From positions 864,001-928,000 of the forward strand of contig JAJEKV010000113.1 in NCBI GenBank assembly GCA_021234155.1: a stretch of DNA of 64,000 bases, written 5' to 3'. This DNA is from Isoetes taiwanensis. Taxonomy: Eukaryota; Streptophyta; Lycopodiopsida; Isoetales; Isoetaceae. Shown here one piece after another: positions 20,390-32,419 of this stretch (positions are counted from its first letter, which is position 1; every line of letters starts with the position of its first letter). The position numbers were made by a program, and so were the translations under genes. The notes beneath the pieces are model-generated. The model made no database searches and was not told the origin of the DNA. It was given only the letters and a program-made list of their open reading frames with translations.

Positions 20390-21057
20390 TTTTTTTTTTT
20401 TTTTGAGGGCTAAACCATTTATGTTGTATTCATATGGCCGTCACAAAGCCTTCTTCAACACATGAAGAGCAAGACTAAAATGGTCTTCTGTATGGATGCA
20501 ATTATACCATGTCTACCTAGATTGTCTTTAATGAACACGACACCATTACCAGCAATAGAACAGGAAGGAATTACCATTAACTTTATTTTTGTAATAAAAG
20601 AGAGAGAGATCATTTATATGAAAGCTTGGTCTAGATCAGAGAGCATCCATCATAGAACCTACAGCACAGTTTAACAAATCAGAAGGGCCTATTTGCTGTT
20701 GATAGATTCTGCAAGCTAGTTCCTTTTCCATATTTTTAAATTCAATTTTGCCTGTGTGCTCTAAACTTGATCTTTAAACAAGAGCCTTGTTTGTGTAACC
20801 AAAATGCTCCACATGAGATGAGGACAAACTGATATCAGAAATATAAAGGCAAAGAACCCCAAAACCGATGAGGACAAACTGACATTCATATTTCAAAAAT
20901 ACAAAGGCAGCAAACTTTCGAACTCATCTTGAGCAAATATACGATGTTTTGGCTTCCATTTACTACTCATATAATGAAGTTACAACAGGAGGCAATAAAC
21001 TGGAATGATTGTTATTCTTTATCTGAAGCAAAAGCAAAAGGCATTGAAACATATACC
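20390..21057. other. no gene recognised
   Basis: Starts with a run of about 15 T. Open frames here are short and without signature. Confidence 0.4.
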
Positions 21058-22300
21058 TTAAATCTCTACGTACTTGCTGCCCAGCCTTTTCCGCTTTGCC
21101 CTCCATTCTCTAAGCGAGGCACGAGCATTTGAATTCATCCAAACATCCCTCCTTCTCTTCCTTAATTCAACAACAACTTGATCTATTGCAACACTCGCAC
21201 CCTTCCGTCGCCTGTTATTCCTCTCATGCTGAGCAACCAGTCTTCTATAAAACCATTTACACATCTGATGCAAAGGTTTTGACATGGTAGAGTTTCCACC
21301 TCTCTGCGTTGATCGATGGAAAGCTATCTTTGCCTGTTTGTGGGACTTTTCCATCCCCTGTGCATTCCAAACAGGGATAGGTTCTGTACGTACGAAATTA
21401 TTTTTTTGGACGTATAAAGTCCAAAAATACGTTTTTTTAGGTAAAATAGGTCTTTTTTCAGATTTTTCCCTCACGCACGGGAAAAAAATTTTCGGTGTAA
21501 AAAACTAAAGGTTTAAACTTTTGCCGAAATTTTTATTTTTATTTTAATTTTCGTTAAGCCGAAACCTTCAGTTCGCTTTTTACGAAAAAAGTTTTCGTAA
21601 GAGAAACCTGGCTTTGGCTTTACGGAAATTCGAAAAAAAAAAATTTTTTTTTTTTGCCAGTGAAAAAAAAAAAAAAAAAAGGGAATTTCAATTTCAAGCG
21701 GAGGAAATCAAGGTTTAAACTTTTACGCTGAAAAAAAAAAAAATTTTGAGGTTTAAACTTTACGCCGAAAATTTCCCGACGCCAGAATTTTTTTTGCTGT
21801 ATTTTTGACGTATTATACGTCAAATTTGTGCCGTATCATTCGAATAATACGTATTGAGTATAAAATATATACAGTATTGAATCTATCCCTGATTCCAAAT
21901 TGCAAGACTACCATACTTTTCTGCTAACCATGGGCCATGTGCATGTAACAAATGAATGTAATGTGTTACCTCACTTTCTCCCCATGCATTAATGTATGCT
22001 CTGGTGAAACTGGTCACCTTAGCTTTGAACTCTACAACATCTTCCTTGATGTAAGAATGCTTTTGTGACAACAAATTTAATTTTGAAAATGTATGCCAAG
22101 CCTTAATGCACTATTTGCTCCACCATTTCTATCTCTCTCTGCAAGAACCAGCAGTTTACCAAACTCATACGTACCTTTGCGCTTAGGGTCTATTTGCTGC
22201 AAGAAGTGTCGTGCTTTTTCACCACCTAAGCACACTTTGGCTGGCCTGGAGCTTTTGCTAGATGTCTTTGTATCCTGCTCTAGCTTAACGCAACTGCCAA
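21058..22300 (-). pseudogene. transposon-type gene, C-terminal part (copy A), split by a MITE
   Basis: Minus-strand reading shows KEDVVEFKAKVTSFTRAY, then HYIHLLHAHGPWLAEKYGSL (about 21890-22060). The MITE interrupts it within the WN-QG motif. Coding resumes with WNAQGMEKSHKQAK and a basic tail ending at 21058. The pattern (YIHxLxxH, YGSL, QGxEKxH) is that of large uncharacterised proteins found in repeated, transposon-like loci of plants and animals. I cannot name the superfamily. The upstream side ends at a run of about 25 A (22303-22323). The same gene is present as copy B at 29678-30019 plus 40033-41750. Confidence 0.65.
21372..21891. mobile_element. hAT-type MITE, 520 bp
   Basis: Termini CAGGGATAGGTTC and GAATCTATCCCTG are inverted repeats. 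Perfect 8-bp target duplications ATTCCAAA flank it (21364-21371 and 21892-21899). CAGGG ends plus an 8-bp TSD are the hallmark of the hAT superfamily. There is no coding capacity; the inside is A/T-run rich with GTAAGCGAAAC-like words. It is inserted in copy A of the transposon-type gene. Confidence 0.92.
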
Positions 22301-22660
22301 AAAAAAAAAAAAAAAAAAAAAAACCGTGGAATGTGGGAAAACCACCATATTTTTATAATACTGTGACCATGGGAAGGCTAACCCCCACTGCCACGCAAGG
22401 GGGGTTACCACATCCCATAAACTTTAAGCCTTTAAAGAAGAATATTTTGTTGCAATAAAATACATACCTTGACTATCATAGACTCATGAACTACAACAAC
22501 ACGGTATTGTCTTATCATTCTCGAGTCAGGAATCTGAAAATTGTATAGCCAACTGGCATCCAATTGGCATTAATGCAGTGACTGGCCTACTGGCCAACCT
22601 TAGCCAACTGGCATAAGTATAGTCACTGGCCTACTGGCCAAACTTAACATTGTCTGCATT
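22301..22660. repeat. poly-A run and short tandem repeat
   Basis: A run of about 25 A borders copy A. At about 22545-22655 a 50-bp unit with AGCCAACTGGCAT and GTGACTGGCCTACTGGCCAA occurs twice; CCAACTGG and TGGCCAA words make local hairpins. Confidence 0.6.
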
Positions 22661-25430
22661 AGCAGATTTATGAGTAAAATGTTTGTGGCCGCTTGTTCCA
22701 ATCATATGGTATGGTTTCATATTCCTCTTCATCATATGCTTCCTGCAATATTAAGTCATCGTGTATATTCAAGTATTATATCAATAGGCTTTCAGTAAAT
22801 GTGAAGAATGCATATATCAGTTTAAACATAGTAATTCCTAAGTAGCAGCCTAGGACATTGTATCTGCTCCAACAACTAGCAAATGGGTAAGAAACATCAT
22901 TGGATATCTCCAATGAGATGAAGTTCCTAAAAAACACCTGGCCTGAACTAGTAAATACTAGACCAGACATCTGCCTTGGTCAATCCCTTGGCAGTATTAT
23001 CATCCTATTACTGGATAGAGCATCTCCAGCATAGTATTTCCAACCCAAAACTTTAAATCTTTAAGTTCATTTCAAACTGTAGTCTATGGTGAATATTTAC
23101 TTTCAATCTTTCAATCTAGATCTGATGCTGATCAATTAAGGTCATCAAGTACTCGAGAGAGATTTTTACCTGAGGCATTAAGGCATATGAGACCTAATAG
23201 TCCTATAGATCATGTTTTAAAGATCAAAATCCTTGATCTGCTGTATATTTTTGTAGTGACATCTACATCTGCTGTAACAGTCCAGTCCATATGTCCAGTT
23301 TTAAATTGGCCCAATTGTATATAGAACATTAAGCATGCTTCTTCAACAAGCTTATGTCATTAACATTATGCCATCAATAATTAAATCACCAAGAAATATG
23401 TATTATGAGGCAATTTCATATCAGAAGATTCTATTAATGTAGCTGGTCATCTGTCATATTTTTCTCCCTTAACGTGACTTCTATCTTAGATATCTACAGA
23501 AAGAGATTATTTTCCAACTGTACTTTTTAAGCAAAATTTAAAAAAAACATAACAAGACATTTACTTGCATGTTATAATAGAACACAAGATTACATCCCTT
23601 TTATATTTTGCCTCAGTCTATGTGTCCATACAGGGTACAACTGATTTTGATCTTTGGTATCTCCAACCTCCATCGAGTTAAATATAACTTCACAAGCAAA
23701 AGGTACAATGAGAGGAAAATCCTGTACCTGCAGCCAAACATGCACATGTTAGCAGTAATCCCGGTAACGATGCAAGGGCCAAAAGGTACTTTGGGATTTT
23801 CAGCTTATGGCTGATCACCCATTGTATCGATTGCCCACAACGCTATATTTAACTGATGGGTAAAGAAACTTAAAAGCAAGTGCAATATGTTAGTTTTGTT
23901 GCTGCATTCCAGCATGTTTAATCCAACTCAGTAAAAGGCCTTGAAGTTATGACATTGTGAGATCTGTAGAAAGAGCCTACAACAGTGAGATTGTGGAGCT
24001 ACAATCTGAGCATGAATGGTTTTCAAGCACAACTAGGATAAATTATGCAACCCTTAGAGTTATGTAATATCTGGATAGTGGAAACAGAAAATTTTGAACT
24101 ATCTTATGCATAAAACCTATTTGTAAGTCGCTCCATATTTTTTGAAGCTCCACTATTCATATGGAATTTGATGTCCATACACAGAAGTCTTGCCATAGCC
24201 AACTGTACCACTGCAACATGCCTCATGCTTTTTTAATGTGCCTTCTGATCAATAAGAATCAGTATCCAAAGAGAAATAATGTTTTGCATTGGATCAGAAA
24301 CAGTATATGAACACCAACTGCTCAAGAAAAACCCAGCACTCTTATCATTCCTCATCTCGATCCATCTTATCTAAGACAACTGCAGCTCCAACATTGGTCG
24401 TTGGTGGTAGCCGCTCAGGCCGGAAGAACTAAGAGCTTTAGTGTTGAAGCTGAAGGTTTAGCTCATCCCCTTTAGAAACAAAAGACTCATCTATAGCCGA
24501 ATCATACTCGAAAAGTTGGATATCTGTATCCAAAGCAAAGATCTGCATAGGTCAAACAAATCCGGCTGGATCGACCTAGGGTTTTGAACAATATCAATGC
24601 CTTTAAGGCAATTTTCATATTTGCCATAAGTTGTGGCTGCCTACATGTATTTCCAAGTAAATCATACTCAAGTTAAAACTTAAATCATGTGTACCAAGGC
24701 CATATAATTCTATATCTGATAGCATTTAGTCAAGGGCAATCCCTTTTTGCTAGACCCTTATGGAAAAAAAAGCAATAACATAATATTAAGAAAAAAAAAA
24801 ATTGATTTTTTTTTTCGCGTAAGCGAAACTTTACGCAAAAAAAGTTTCGCGTAAGCGAAACTGAAGGTTTCGCTTATGCGGAAAAAAAAAAAAAAAGCCC
24901 TTAAACCTGTTTACACAGATTGTTTACCTTTCCAAGACCTTTTCAAAAGACCTTTTTAAGGTACAATTAGCAGCCCTAAGTTCAAAACAGGTGCATTTTG
25001 ACTTAGGCCATAACATGATTAAAAATACAACAATCTACAACTTCTTCTCAGTTTAAAAGAACATTTATACTTGGAATACGTTTAAAAGAACATTTATACA
25101 TGGTATTCCAGATTATTCATTTTACATAAAAGAACTAATGTTATACAAAACAACATAACAACTTTTCTTTTCCGAAAGGTCATAAAATATGTTAAAGATA
25201 AAACCAAAAGCAGTATAACAAGCTGCATTATCCAGCAGTAAAAAAATCAGCAAGAAAATGGAGAATGAAAGTACTGACCTTCCCCAAGTATTAAACAACA
25301 CAATATGTTAAAAAATACACAAGTAATAGTACAAAGATTTGATAAATCCTTCTTTAAAGAGTCTTGACAGCTTATCCAATAATGTGAAACAACACACAGG
25401 GAGCAAGAAATCCCATTACCTGTAGCAAAC
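22661..25430. other. long AT-rich non-coding stretch
   Basis: No coding frame with a recognisable signature in 2.8 kb. It could be introns or intergenic DNA. One structured patch is listed separately. Confidence 0.45.
24810..24886. repeat. inverted-repeat patch with CGTAAGCGAAAC words
   Basis: GTTTCGCGTAAGCGAAAC is itself palindromic (about 24845-24862) and pairs with GGTTTCGCTTATGCG just downstream. It is flanked by A- and T-runs. Similar words are inside the hAT MITE, so this may be a relative's core. Confidence 0.55.
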
Positions 25431-25454
25431 CATAGGAACATTAGCCTTAGTCGT

Positions 25455-25520
25455 GGTAAAGACCTAAGCTAGCGGGTGTGCTTAGATTTCTTGGGCTCAT
25501 CGCCCTTCACCATGTATGCC
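25455..25520 (-). CDS. possible terminal exon
   Basis: Minus strand: a pyrimidine-poor AAAAGTAG acceptor is followed by a short frame with MVKGDEPKKSKHTR and a stop. The basic C-terminus looks natural, but no family is recognised and the rest of the gene is not visible. Confidence 0.2.
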
Positions 25521-26670
25521 ATAATAATCACCTACTTTTAAGAAAACTTACAGCTTTAAACAAATAACCATATCATAATATTTAGCAAAAAAGAAAGTTT
25601 AGAGGCAATAAGAAGAGGCCCCGGACATCTCCTTTCTGGTAATAGGTTAGCAAGCTCCAACTACTCCAGTCATGCATACATTTTTATCCGAAAGGTGAAT
25701 ATAACAGACTTTCCCCAAGTAACACTTCTGAAAACTTTTTCTAAAAACTCAGAATCTCCCATGCAGAACAGTAAAACCAGCCTTGAACTAATACATGTCA
25801 AGTATATTAAAGTTACACCTCTAAAGAGCAATATACCTATTTAGACAGAACAGATACATTTATGAAGCTTATCAGGCCGTATAGAGCCAATACTTGATGG
25901 CAAAACATGTAGGGATATTAACTGAAACAAGCATTCAAGAAAAAACCAGCATCTATATATCAGGAATTCAAATGAAAAAACATAAGAGCATGAGACCATG
26001 CATACAAAGCGATCTGCAGTTTTCATAAGAGCAGTCATCAGAAATTAGCATCTCGTACTTTACTCCCATGCAGAACCTTAGTCAGTCAAAGGCATCTAGA
26101 ACTAGGCCAGCAAAGCAAATTACATTGTAGGACTTTAAATAAATACAGAGGAATTCTCTAATGAATATAGATGAATAAAAACATGCTGGATCTATAGGAT
26201 TTTGGAGAGTATCTACAGGCAGATCTGTATCTAACTTCTTATTTGACATAATACCATTAGTTAAAAAGAGCCATAGCCATAGTTGTTAAGAAACAACAAT
26301 CAGACCTGAATAAGGATATCTAGCAGAAATAACTCAGTCAAAGTATATCCTAACAAGAACTAGAGAAGTAAATATAATAATATCCAATTTTACTGTCTAA
26401 AATGGGTTAATCACCATAACAAAAACATTAGATTCAGTAGCCTTAATTAAATGCTTATTTGCTCAGCCAGAATATAACATATAGCATGATGCCTACTTAA
26501 ATTATAAAGATACTATCAAAACCATGGTCCAACACCCTGCTACAATCAACAGAATTATGATAACAACTGCAACATAATTAAAGAAAAAACATAGACAATG
26601 CTTCCAACCCGGTTAGAAGATGCAGGATTATCCACAGATTGAAAAGCAGCTGGCATGCAAACGCCTGAGG
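25521..26670. other. AT-rich, no gene recognised
   Basis: Only short chance frames. Confidence 0.4.
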
Positions 26671-26674
26671 GAGT

Positions 26675-27230
26675 TTATTTTCTAGATCCATTCCCTATTT
26701 CCGTGTCTTCCAACATTAATGCCTTATCAGAGCCCTTTTGTGCAGTGCTGGCTAGTTCACTGCATTGTACCAACTTCTCACTAGCCATTTCTATAGAGGC
26801 ATCTCCCAAGTTCAGAGTAATGGGATCAGTAATAGCTTTAGCTGCTACCACCTTTTTGTGGAAAGAAAAGGGCTTCAACTTCTTGGCAGACTTGGCTTCC
26901 TTAGCATTTTCCTCCTCAATTCTTCTTCTAGTGGCCATGTTAAGATCTCCTTTCTTTCGGCCCATGCCTAACATTAGCATAAATCCGACATACCAGCCTA
27001 AGGGCAGCACATGCCGGGCATTGAAATCAACTACTCTTCTGCTATAAAAGGAAAAACTACCGTCCATATTGCAAAAGACCTAGATACCGTCAGTTCTAAA
27101 CTCCAAAAGCACGATTGCACACCTGGAAGCCAGCTTTGATTCAAGAAAGTACTTAATGCCACTGTATTGTTTGTAATTTCTCCAGTGAATGTCTCCTTTG
27201 CCGTAAATCCGCTGCCCTAAAATTCAGATC
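26675..27230 (-). CDS. candidate exons of an unknown gene
   Basis: Minus strand. A 130-codon frame (27067-26675) begins with FYSRRVVDFNARHVLPLGWY and continues with a Lys/Glu-rich helix (RRRIEEENAKEAKSAKKLK). Upstream, 27225-27135 has RIYGKGDIHWRNYKQYSGIK followed by a possible GT donor. The two may be adjacent exons. No domain is recognised. The surrounding DNA has none of the CAG-site errors seen in the transposons. Confidence 0.35.
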
Positions 27231-27575
27231 TAAATTTCATGGTTCACATAATCGACCATTACCATAATATTTTTCATGACAACAATTTTAGTTTAATAAA
27301 AAACAGTCCTATTATAATATTCAGTGGTCATAGGGTGTTTATGCATCTATAACTCTTGTATTCAATCTTTATTTGAAGTACTCGCCATATTGTAAGCTCA
27401 GAACCTAAAGACCTTTTCAAAAATTCCCATCGGTCTTTGTAAGGTATTAAGTCTATTGTATTTTGCACAATGTTTAAACTCTTATTTACATCCCATATAT
27501 CCATCTATCCCATATGCTACCTAGAGGGCCTGACTACCCCGAGACCAAATGTCCAGATCATTTCTAATTAACCGA

Positions 27576-27583
27576 CCATATCA

Positions 27584-27589
<6 letters not shown>
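27576..27589. repeat. target-site duplication, left
   Basis: CCATATCATAGCTT, identical to 29147-29160. Confidence 0.85.
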
Positions 27590-27620
<31 letters not shown>

Positions 27621-29146
27621 TAGGCAAGCTTTTTTAATTTTCTATTAATCTTAAAAACATAGTACACGACCTTATTGGAGTAGGCTCCACAATAGGCCAG
27701 ATAAAATATTTGCAAGAACAATGGTCTACCAGATCGGAAAAATAGTCGCAGTAACACACCAATCCAAGATAAGAGTCTGAAGAGTAGTGCTGTCCCTTCA
27801 ATTTCAAGCAAGAATGCAGCCACTATAAATTCTACAAACATGGCCCTTTGAAGCTCCAACACCGACAAATGCAAGCAAATGGAGAGCTTAGGCGAGAAAA
27901 TGTCATACCATGCGTTAACTTGACCTGGCAGTCATCCTGCATTGCAATACTATAAGAGCTCGGCACCCCTTTCCAATCCTGTACTAGGGAGTGAGTTCGT
28001 GACTCCATCTTCCTGCTTTGCAAGAACTCATACAGGTCTACCTCAAGGAGGTGGTCTACTTGCTCGTCTAATGCTCCTCCACACGCTGGCATAGGCCACG
28101 TCTGCAGTATGATTAAAGGAACCAAGGTCTCCCGCCCAAGGCTTCTTTAAATGGCCTCCTTCTTTGCTCTACTTATCTGTTTCTGCACTACCTGCAGATA
28201 CTAATCTCCCCTAGCTGGGATAGGGATGGACGAACTCTAGAATAGCTCAACCAAAGTACACTCCAAAGTACTAGAAAACAATATCACAGCCAAAAACAGA
28301 CCCAACAGACCTGTATTCCATAAGATTCCGCCCTCTTAAGTCCCTCGAAGGCCCAGCCAACAAGATCTGCAGCTCCAGTGACTATGAAGGCTTCAATGGT
28401 TCAAAAGAGGGCAGCTTAATATGTCTAGAGGCATACGAATCTATCATTAGTTATCCCACTGTCTTCCCGTACATTAAGCTGCACAAAGCCAAGGTAATCT
28501 ACAGTTCTTGTCAGATTTTGAATAATATCAAAGCAAGCAACCCGAAAGCTCCGGTATTCCAGGATATAATGGCATTCCCTGATTCTATAACTGCAGTAAG
28601 TGCAGTTGCAAACCGCAAGAGTGCAGCCTTCCTCTGCAATGAGTGCAGCATGAAATCTGTCTGCCGTATTACTCAACATTGGACGATAGCCAGAACTGAA
28701 TGACCAAGCTTATTTACTATTCAAAATCTCGTAGCATTAGCCCGGCAAAAGAAAAACAGCTGGACCCTAAGCACACAAGCATCTGGTGCTGAAGCTCTGA
28801 GGCAGAAACCGTTTTTCAAATGCTTGCTAGATGCTACCTAATGCTGATCTAGACTCAAATCAAATGGCAGAAGCATGAGGACCAATTCTTACCCAGTCAG
28901 GCCTGGACAAACAGAGGAAAGATCCAAGAACAGCGGCCATGTCTTGAAAGCAGAACCCCTGTTGCCAAGAGCCGATGAAGACCAAGTAGATGAGGGCTCT
29001 GGAGCATCAGCCATGGTCTGGCAAGACAGCAGCAGGCATTAGCACTGCTCTTCCAGCCATACGCAGCAGACCTTGGAGCTCAAGACCTCGGGCGGCCGCC
29101 GCCGCCGCCCTAACTAGCGGCTAGGGTTCCCATAGTTTCTTCTCCG
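27590..29146 (-). mobile_element. poly(A) retrocopy, 1.56 kb, minus orientation
   Basis: Flanked by 14-bp direct repeats CCATATCATAGCTT. On the minus strand it ends in a run of about 30 A. Those are LINE-machinery hallmarks. Its 5' end is a GC-rich leader (GGCGGCGGCGGCGGCC, about 29092-29107) with an AACCCTAG telobox. This looks like a full-length copied transcript. The first good frame starts at 29013 (MADAPEPSSTWSSSALGNRG) and stops after about 41 codons. Further short frames (28679-28425, 28125-27832) show no family. It may be a copied mRNA with decay or a long non-coding RNA. Confidence 0.8.
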
Positions 29147-29160
29147 CCATATCATAGCTT
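29147..29160. repeat. target-site duplication, right
   Basis: CCATATCATAGCTT, identical to 27576-27589. Confidence 0.85.
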
Positions 29161-29526
29161 ATGGGCTCCCCATCTATCAAAGGAAGAGGCATAAAAATCA
29201 AATCTCCAAAATAACTCCATATTATGTAATTGGTTAATATTATTTTTCAACTTCTTAACAAGGAATAAGGGTAACCATTTTCATGTATTCAACTGACCGT
29301 ATTTTCCTGTTGAATTTGGAAAGCAACAGCTCCATCAAAAAGTATTTCACAGACAATATCCTTCTTAACCACCATAATTGGAGAATCAACTATATTGTTT
29401 TCCACCACATCAAAGAATGCCTTGCCATGGGCACCAAAATGCCAGATGTTTCCTTGCATATAGTAACTAACAAACACCCTTAATCTGCATAGTATCCAAT
29501 TTCCATAACCTAAGGTAGCCATCATG
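29161..29526 (-). CDS. possible coding fragment of a transposon-type gene
   Basis: A minus frame (to about 29289) reads VFVSYYMQGNIWHFGAHGKA and then DSPIMVVKKDIVCEILFDGA. It resembles in layout the C-terminal piece of the minus gene at 35369-35584. No firm family match. Confidence 0.3.
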
Positions 29527-29553
29527 CTCACATAAAAAAAAAAAAAAAAAAAA

Positions 29554-29677
29554 AAAAATTTCCCGACACCGGAATTTTTTTGCCGTATTTTTGACGTATT
29601 ATACGTCAAGTTTGTGCCGTATCATTCGAATAATACGTATTGAGTATAAAACGGATACAGTATTGAACCTATCCCTG
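29554..29677. mobile_element. truncated hAT MITE, same insertion site as 21372-21891
   Basis: The last about 124 bp match the right end of the 520-bp MITE up to CTATCCCTG, followed by the same host word ATTCCAAA (29678-29685). A run of about 27 A replaces the rest of the element. Confidence 0.85.
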
Positions 29678-30019
29678 ATTCCAAATTGCAAGACTACCAT
29701 ACTTTTCTGCTAACCATGGGCCATGTGCATGTAACAAATGAATGTAATGTGTTATCTCACTTTCTCCCCATGCATTAATGTATGCTCTGGTGAAACTGGT
29801 CACCTTAGCTTTGAACTCTACAACATCTTCCTTGCTATAAGAATGCTTTTGTAACAGCAAATTTAATTTTGAAAATGTATGCCAAGCCTCTATCTTCCTT
29901 AATGCACTATTTGCTCCATCATTTCTATCTCTCTCTGCAAGAACCAGCAGTTTACCAAACTCATACGTACCTTTGCGCTTAGGGTCTATTTGCTGCAAGA
30001 AGTGTCGTGCTTTTTCACC
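29678..30019 (-). pseudogene. transposon-type gene copy B, downstream part
   Basis: Minus strand, near-identical to 21892-22222. It includes KARHFLQQIDPKRKGTYEFG, then the YIHLLHAHGPWLAEKYGSL block. The 10-kb transposon interrupts it at CACC (30016-30019), and it resumes at 40033. Joining across the transposon gives the same base order as the uninterrupted copy A. Confidence 0.75.
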
Positions 30020-30041
30020 GGGTAAAAGCACGCTGTGGTGT
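30020..30041 (+). repeat. left terminal inverted repeat
   Basis: Begins GGGTAAAAGCACGC. The subterminal word GCCACATTTTGG follows at about 30062 and recurs in direct orientation near the right end (39973). Confidence 0.88.
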
Positions 30042-31034
30042 ATCAAAAACGTGCATTTTGACGCCACATTTTGGCACCACCTTTGTGGTAGAATCGGGTG
30101 GTGCATACCGAAGCGGAGATTGCGGGAGTGCGAATTAATGAGCGTCGGTTATTTTAAATTTTATGCCACGTCATTGTCCACCTTTTTGAATTAAGAAAGA
30201 ATCACCTCTTCCTCTGTTTTTTTGCCGCTTCTTGCCGATTGAACCCTAATGGAGTCGAATTGAGCATACTTGGTTACACGATGAAATCTCTCCTCAAACA
30301 AGAGATTGTGCCCCACGAAGATCTAAAAAAGCTTTGGGGTGACAGAGTTCCAAATAAATCTGGCTCTGGTATTTTTTCCCCAAATGTTTTGTTCAAACCG
30401 AAAAATTAAGGCATATGTTTTCTTATATGCAGGTTGAAGAATCGAGCAATGAACAATACAAAGAGTTCATGCAAATTTACAAAAATTACAGGGAAGCCAC
30501 ATACATGGGGTGGAATGGCTCACGGAACACAGGCGTTGGCTTATTATCTGCATATAAAGGGGAGGGCATTAATGGAAGAGCTTCTGGGATTATTATAAAA
30601 CTCCCCGATGAGAAAAGCCGAGGCCAGTTCTTCTAGACCCAAGAGAAAGCATAGGCAAATCCAACCCGGCGAGGAGGAAAATAGTAAAAGTGGCAAAGAA
30701 TGATGAAGATGATAGGGAAATAACCAAATCGGGTTCCTCTAGACCACACATTCAATCTGAACTCACAATCAAAGCAAAAAAAAGCGAGCAATGTTACGAG
30801 ACCAAAACATGCCATTGCGGTATGTTCAATTATTAGTTGTGTTACAACGAAAAAAAATCTCAAGCTTGATCTAGATTGTTTCTATCAACACGAAAAAGGT
30901 AACATCAAATCCACTTCAAGAATCGGGTATGTCTACTACCATTTTGCATCATCTTTGGGTCAGTATTGTCATGTTGTGTCTCTATGATGCCATCATGGGG
31001 CATTTCGTGCAATGGATGCGAGAATGATAGATGA

Positions 31035-31605
31035 GGTATGTGTGGTGGTGGTGAGTTGTTGGCATCCACCATGTCCCACACCACACCCCCGATCTCCCAC
31101 CACTACACTCTACCATCTCCCACCGCCACACTCCCCCACACACCACCACCACACTCCACCACCACCACCACCACACACACCACCACCATCACCACACTCC
31201 TCCACCACCACCACCACCACATTCCACCACCACCACCACACTCCTCTACCACCACCACACTCCACCACCACCACCACCACCCACCACCACCACACCACAC
31301 CACCGGACTCCACCATGTCCCACACCACAATCCACCACCACCACACTCCACCACAACCACACCACACCCCACCACCACACCCCCACACCCACCACCACCA
31401 CCACCACACCCCACCACCACACCCCCATCACCACACTCCACCATGTCCCACACCACACTCCACCACCACCACACACACACCACCACCACCACCACACACA
31501 CACCACCACCACCACCACCACACACACCACCACCACCACCACCACCACCCCACCACCACCACCACCACCACCACCACCACACCACCACCACCACCACCAC
31601 GTGTT
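31035..31605. repeat. (CCACCA)n-type microsatellite, 570 bp
   Basis: CCA, CACACCA and CACTCCA units in irregular mixture. It lies on the sense strand of the plus gene. The opposite strand is (GGTGGT)n and could form G-quadruplexes. The long His/Thr/Pro frames across it are repeat artefacts. Confidence 0.95.
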
Positions 31606-32419
31606 GTGTGGTGTGTCTTGTCTTGGCGTATGTGTGTGGTGTGTGGTATGTGGTGGTGTGTAGAGACTACCTTGTGTTGTGTGGTGTGTGATTGTGGTTT
31701 TTCCATCGTCGTGGCTTACTATGTTAGGAGGTCGACATATACGTAGTGTTTTGTTTTGCGGACTATGGCGGACTTGTGAAGGAATGGTTGGCTGCAACAT
31801 CAGCTAGGTTTGATAGATGCAAACAACGATTGCAAGCAAGCGAGGATAAGAAAAATGATATCAAAAGAAAGATTGAGTTGATGGAGCATAAAGCATCGAA
31901 AATTAGAGCTGATTTGCCGGATGGCAATCAATCATGACAAATCCGAAAGCGGCCAGAGGGTGTTCGGGTTGTAAAAGCGAACTAAAGGATGAAGAGCTAA
32001 ATGGTACAGGTTGCACGGCTGAAACAATTAAATAAGGAATTAATGTAAACTGAAATTGAGCTAAAGGCATGTGAAGATTTCTTCTTTGGGCTGCTACCTC
32101 GAATGCAAAGATTTGAGATTTTTTTCGAAATGTGAGTAGTGGTCATGACACTCCTTTAGATCCCGCACTTCCAATGCTTCACCGAGGCGAAGAAGAGGGT
32201 GATGAAGGTTGTCCATTTTGTGGGCGTTATGCGAAATGGGAGGGTAAAATGTTGTCGGTTGTGATAGCGGCAGCGATCCCGATATCACATTCCATGTCTA
32301 TCACACCATTTGAGGTAAATATTATCATCTCTAACCCTCGTCTAAAGACTCTATTGATTTTGAATTTGTTTTGCAGACACTCTAGAACCTGCTGCAGCCC
32401 CGTTGTGGCCACATTATGA

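Noticed and set aside
26675-27067. MBT-like domain call for VVDFNARHVLPLGWY
   Set aside because: The likeness is limited to a short DF...PLGW stretch; the rest does not fit the domain.
31012-31800. Long open frames of His/Pro/Thr and Trp/Gly/Val across the microsatellites (also 37098-37940 and 61460-62151)
   Set aside because: They exist on both strands and in several frames only because CCA/GGT repeats lack stop codons; no domain or start context supports them.
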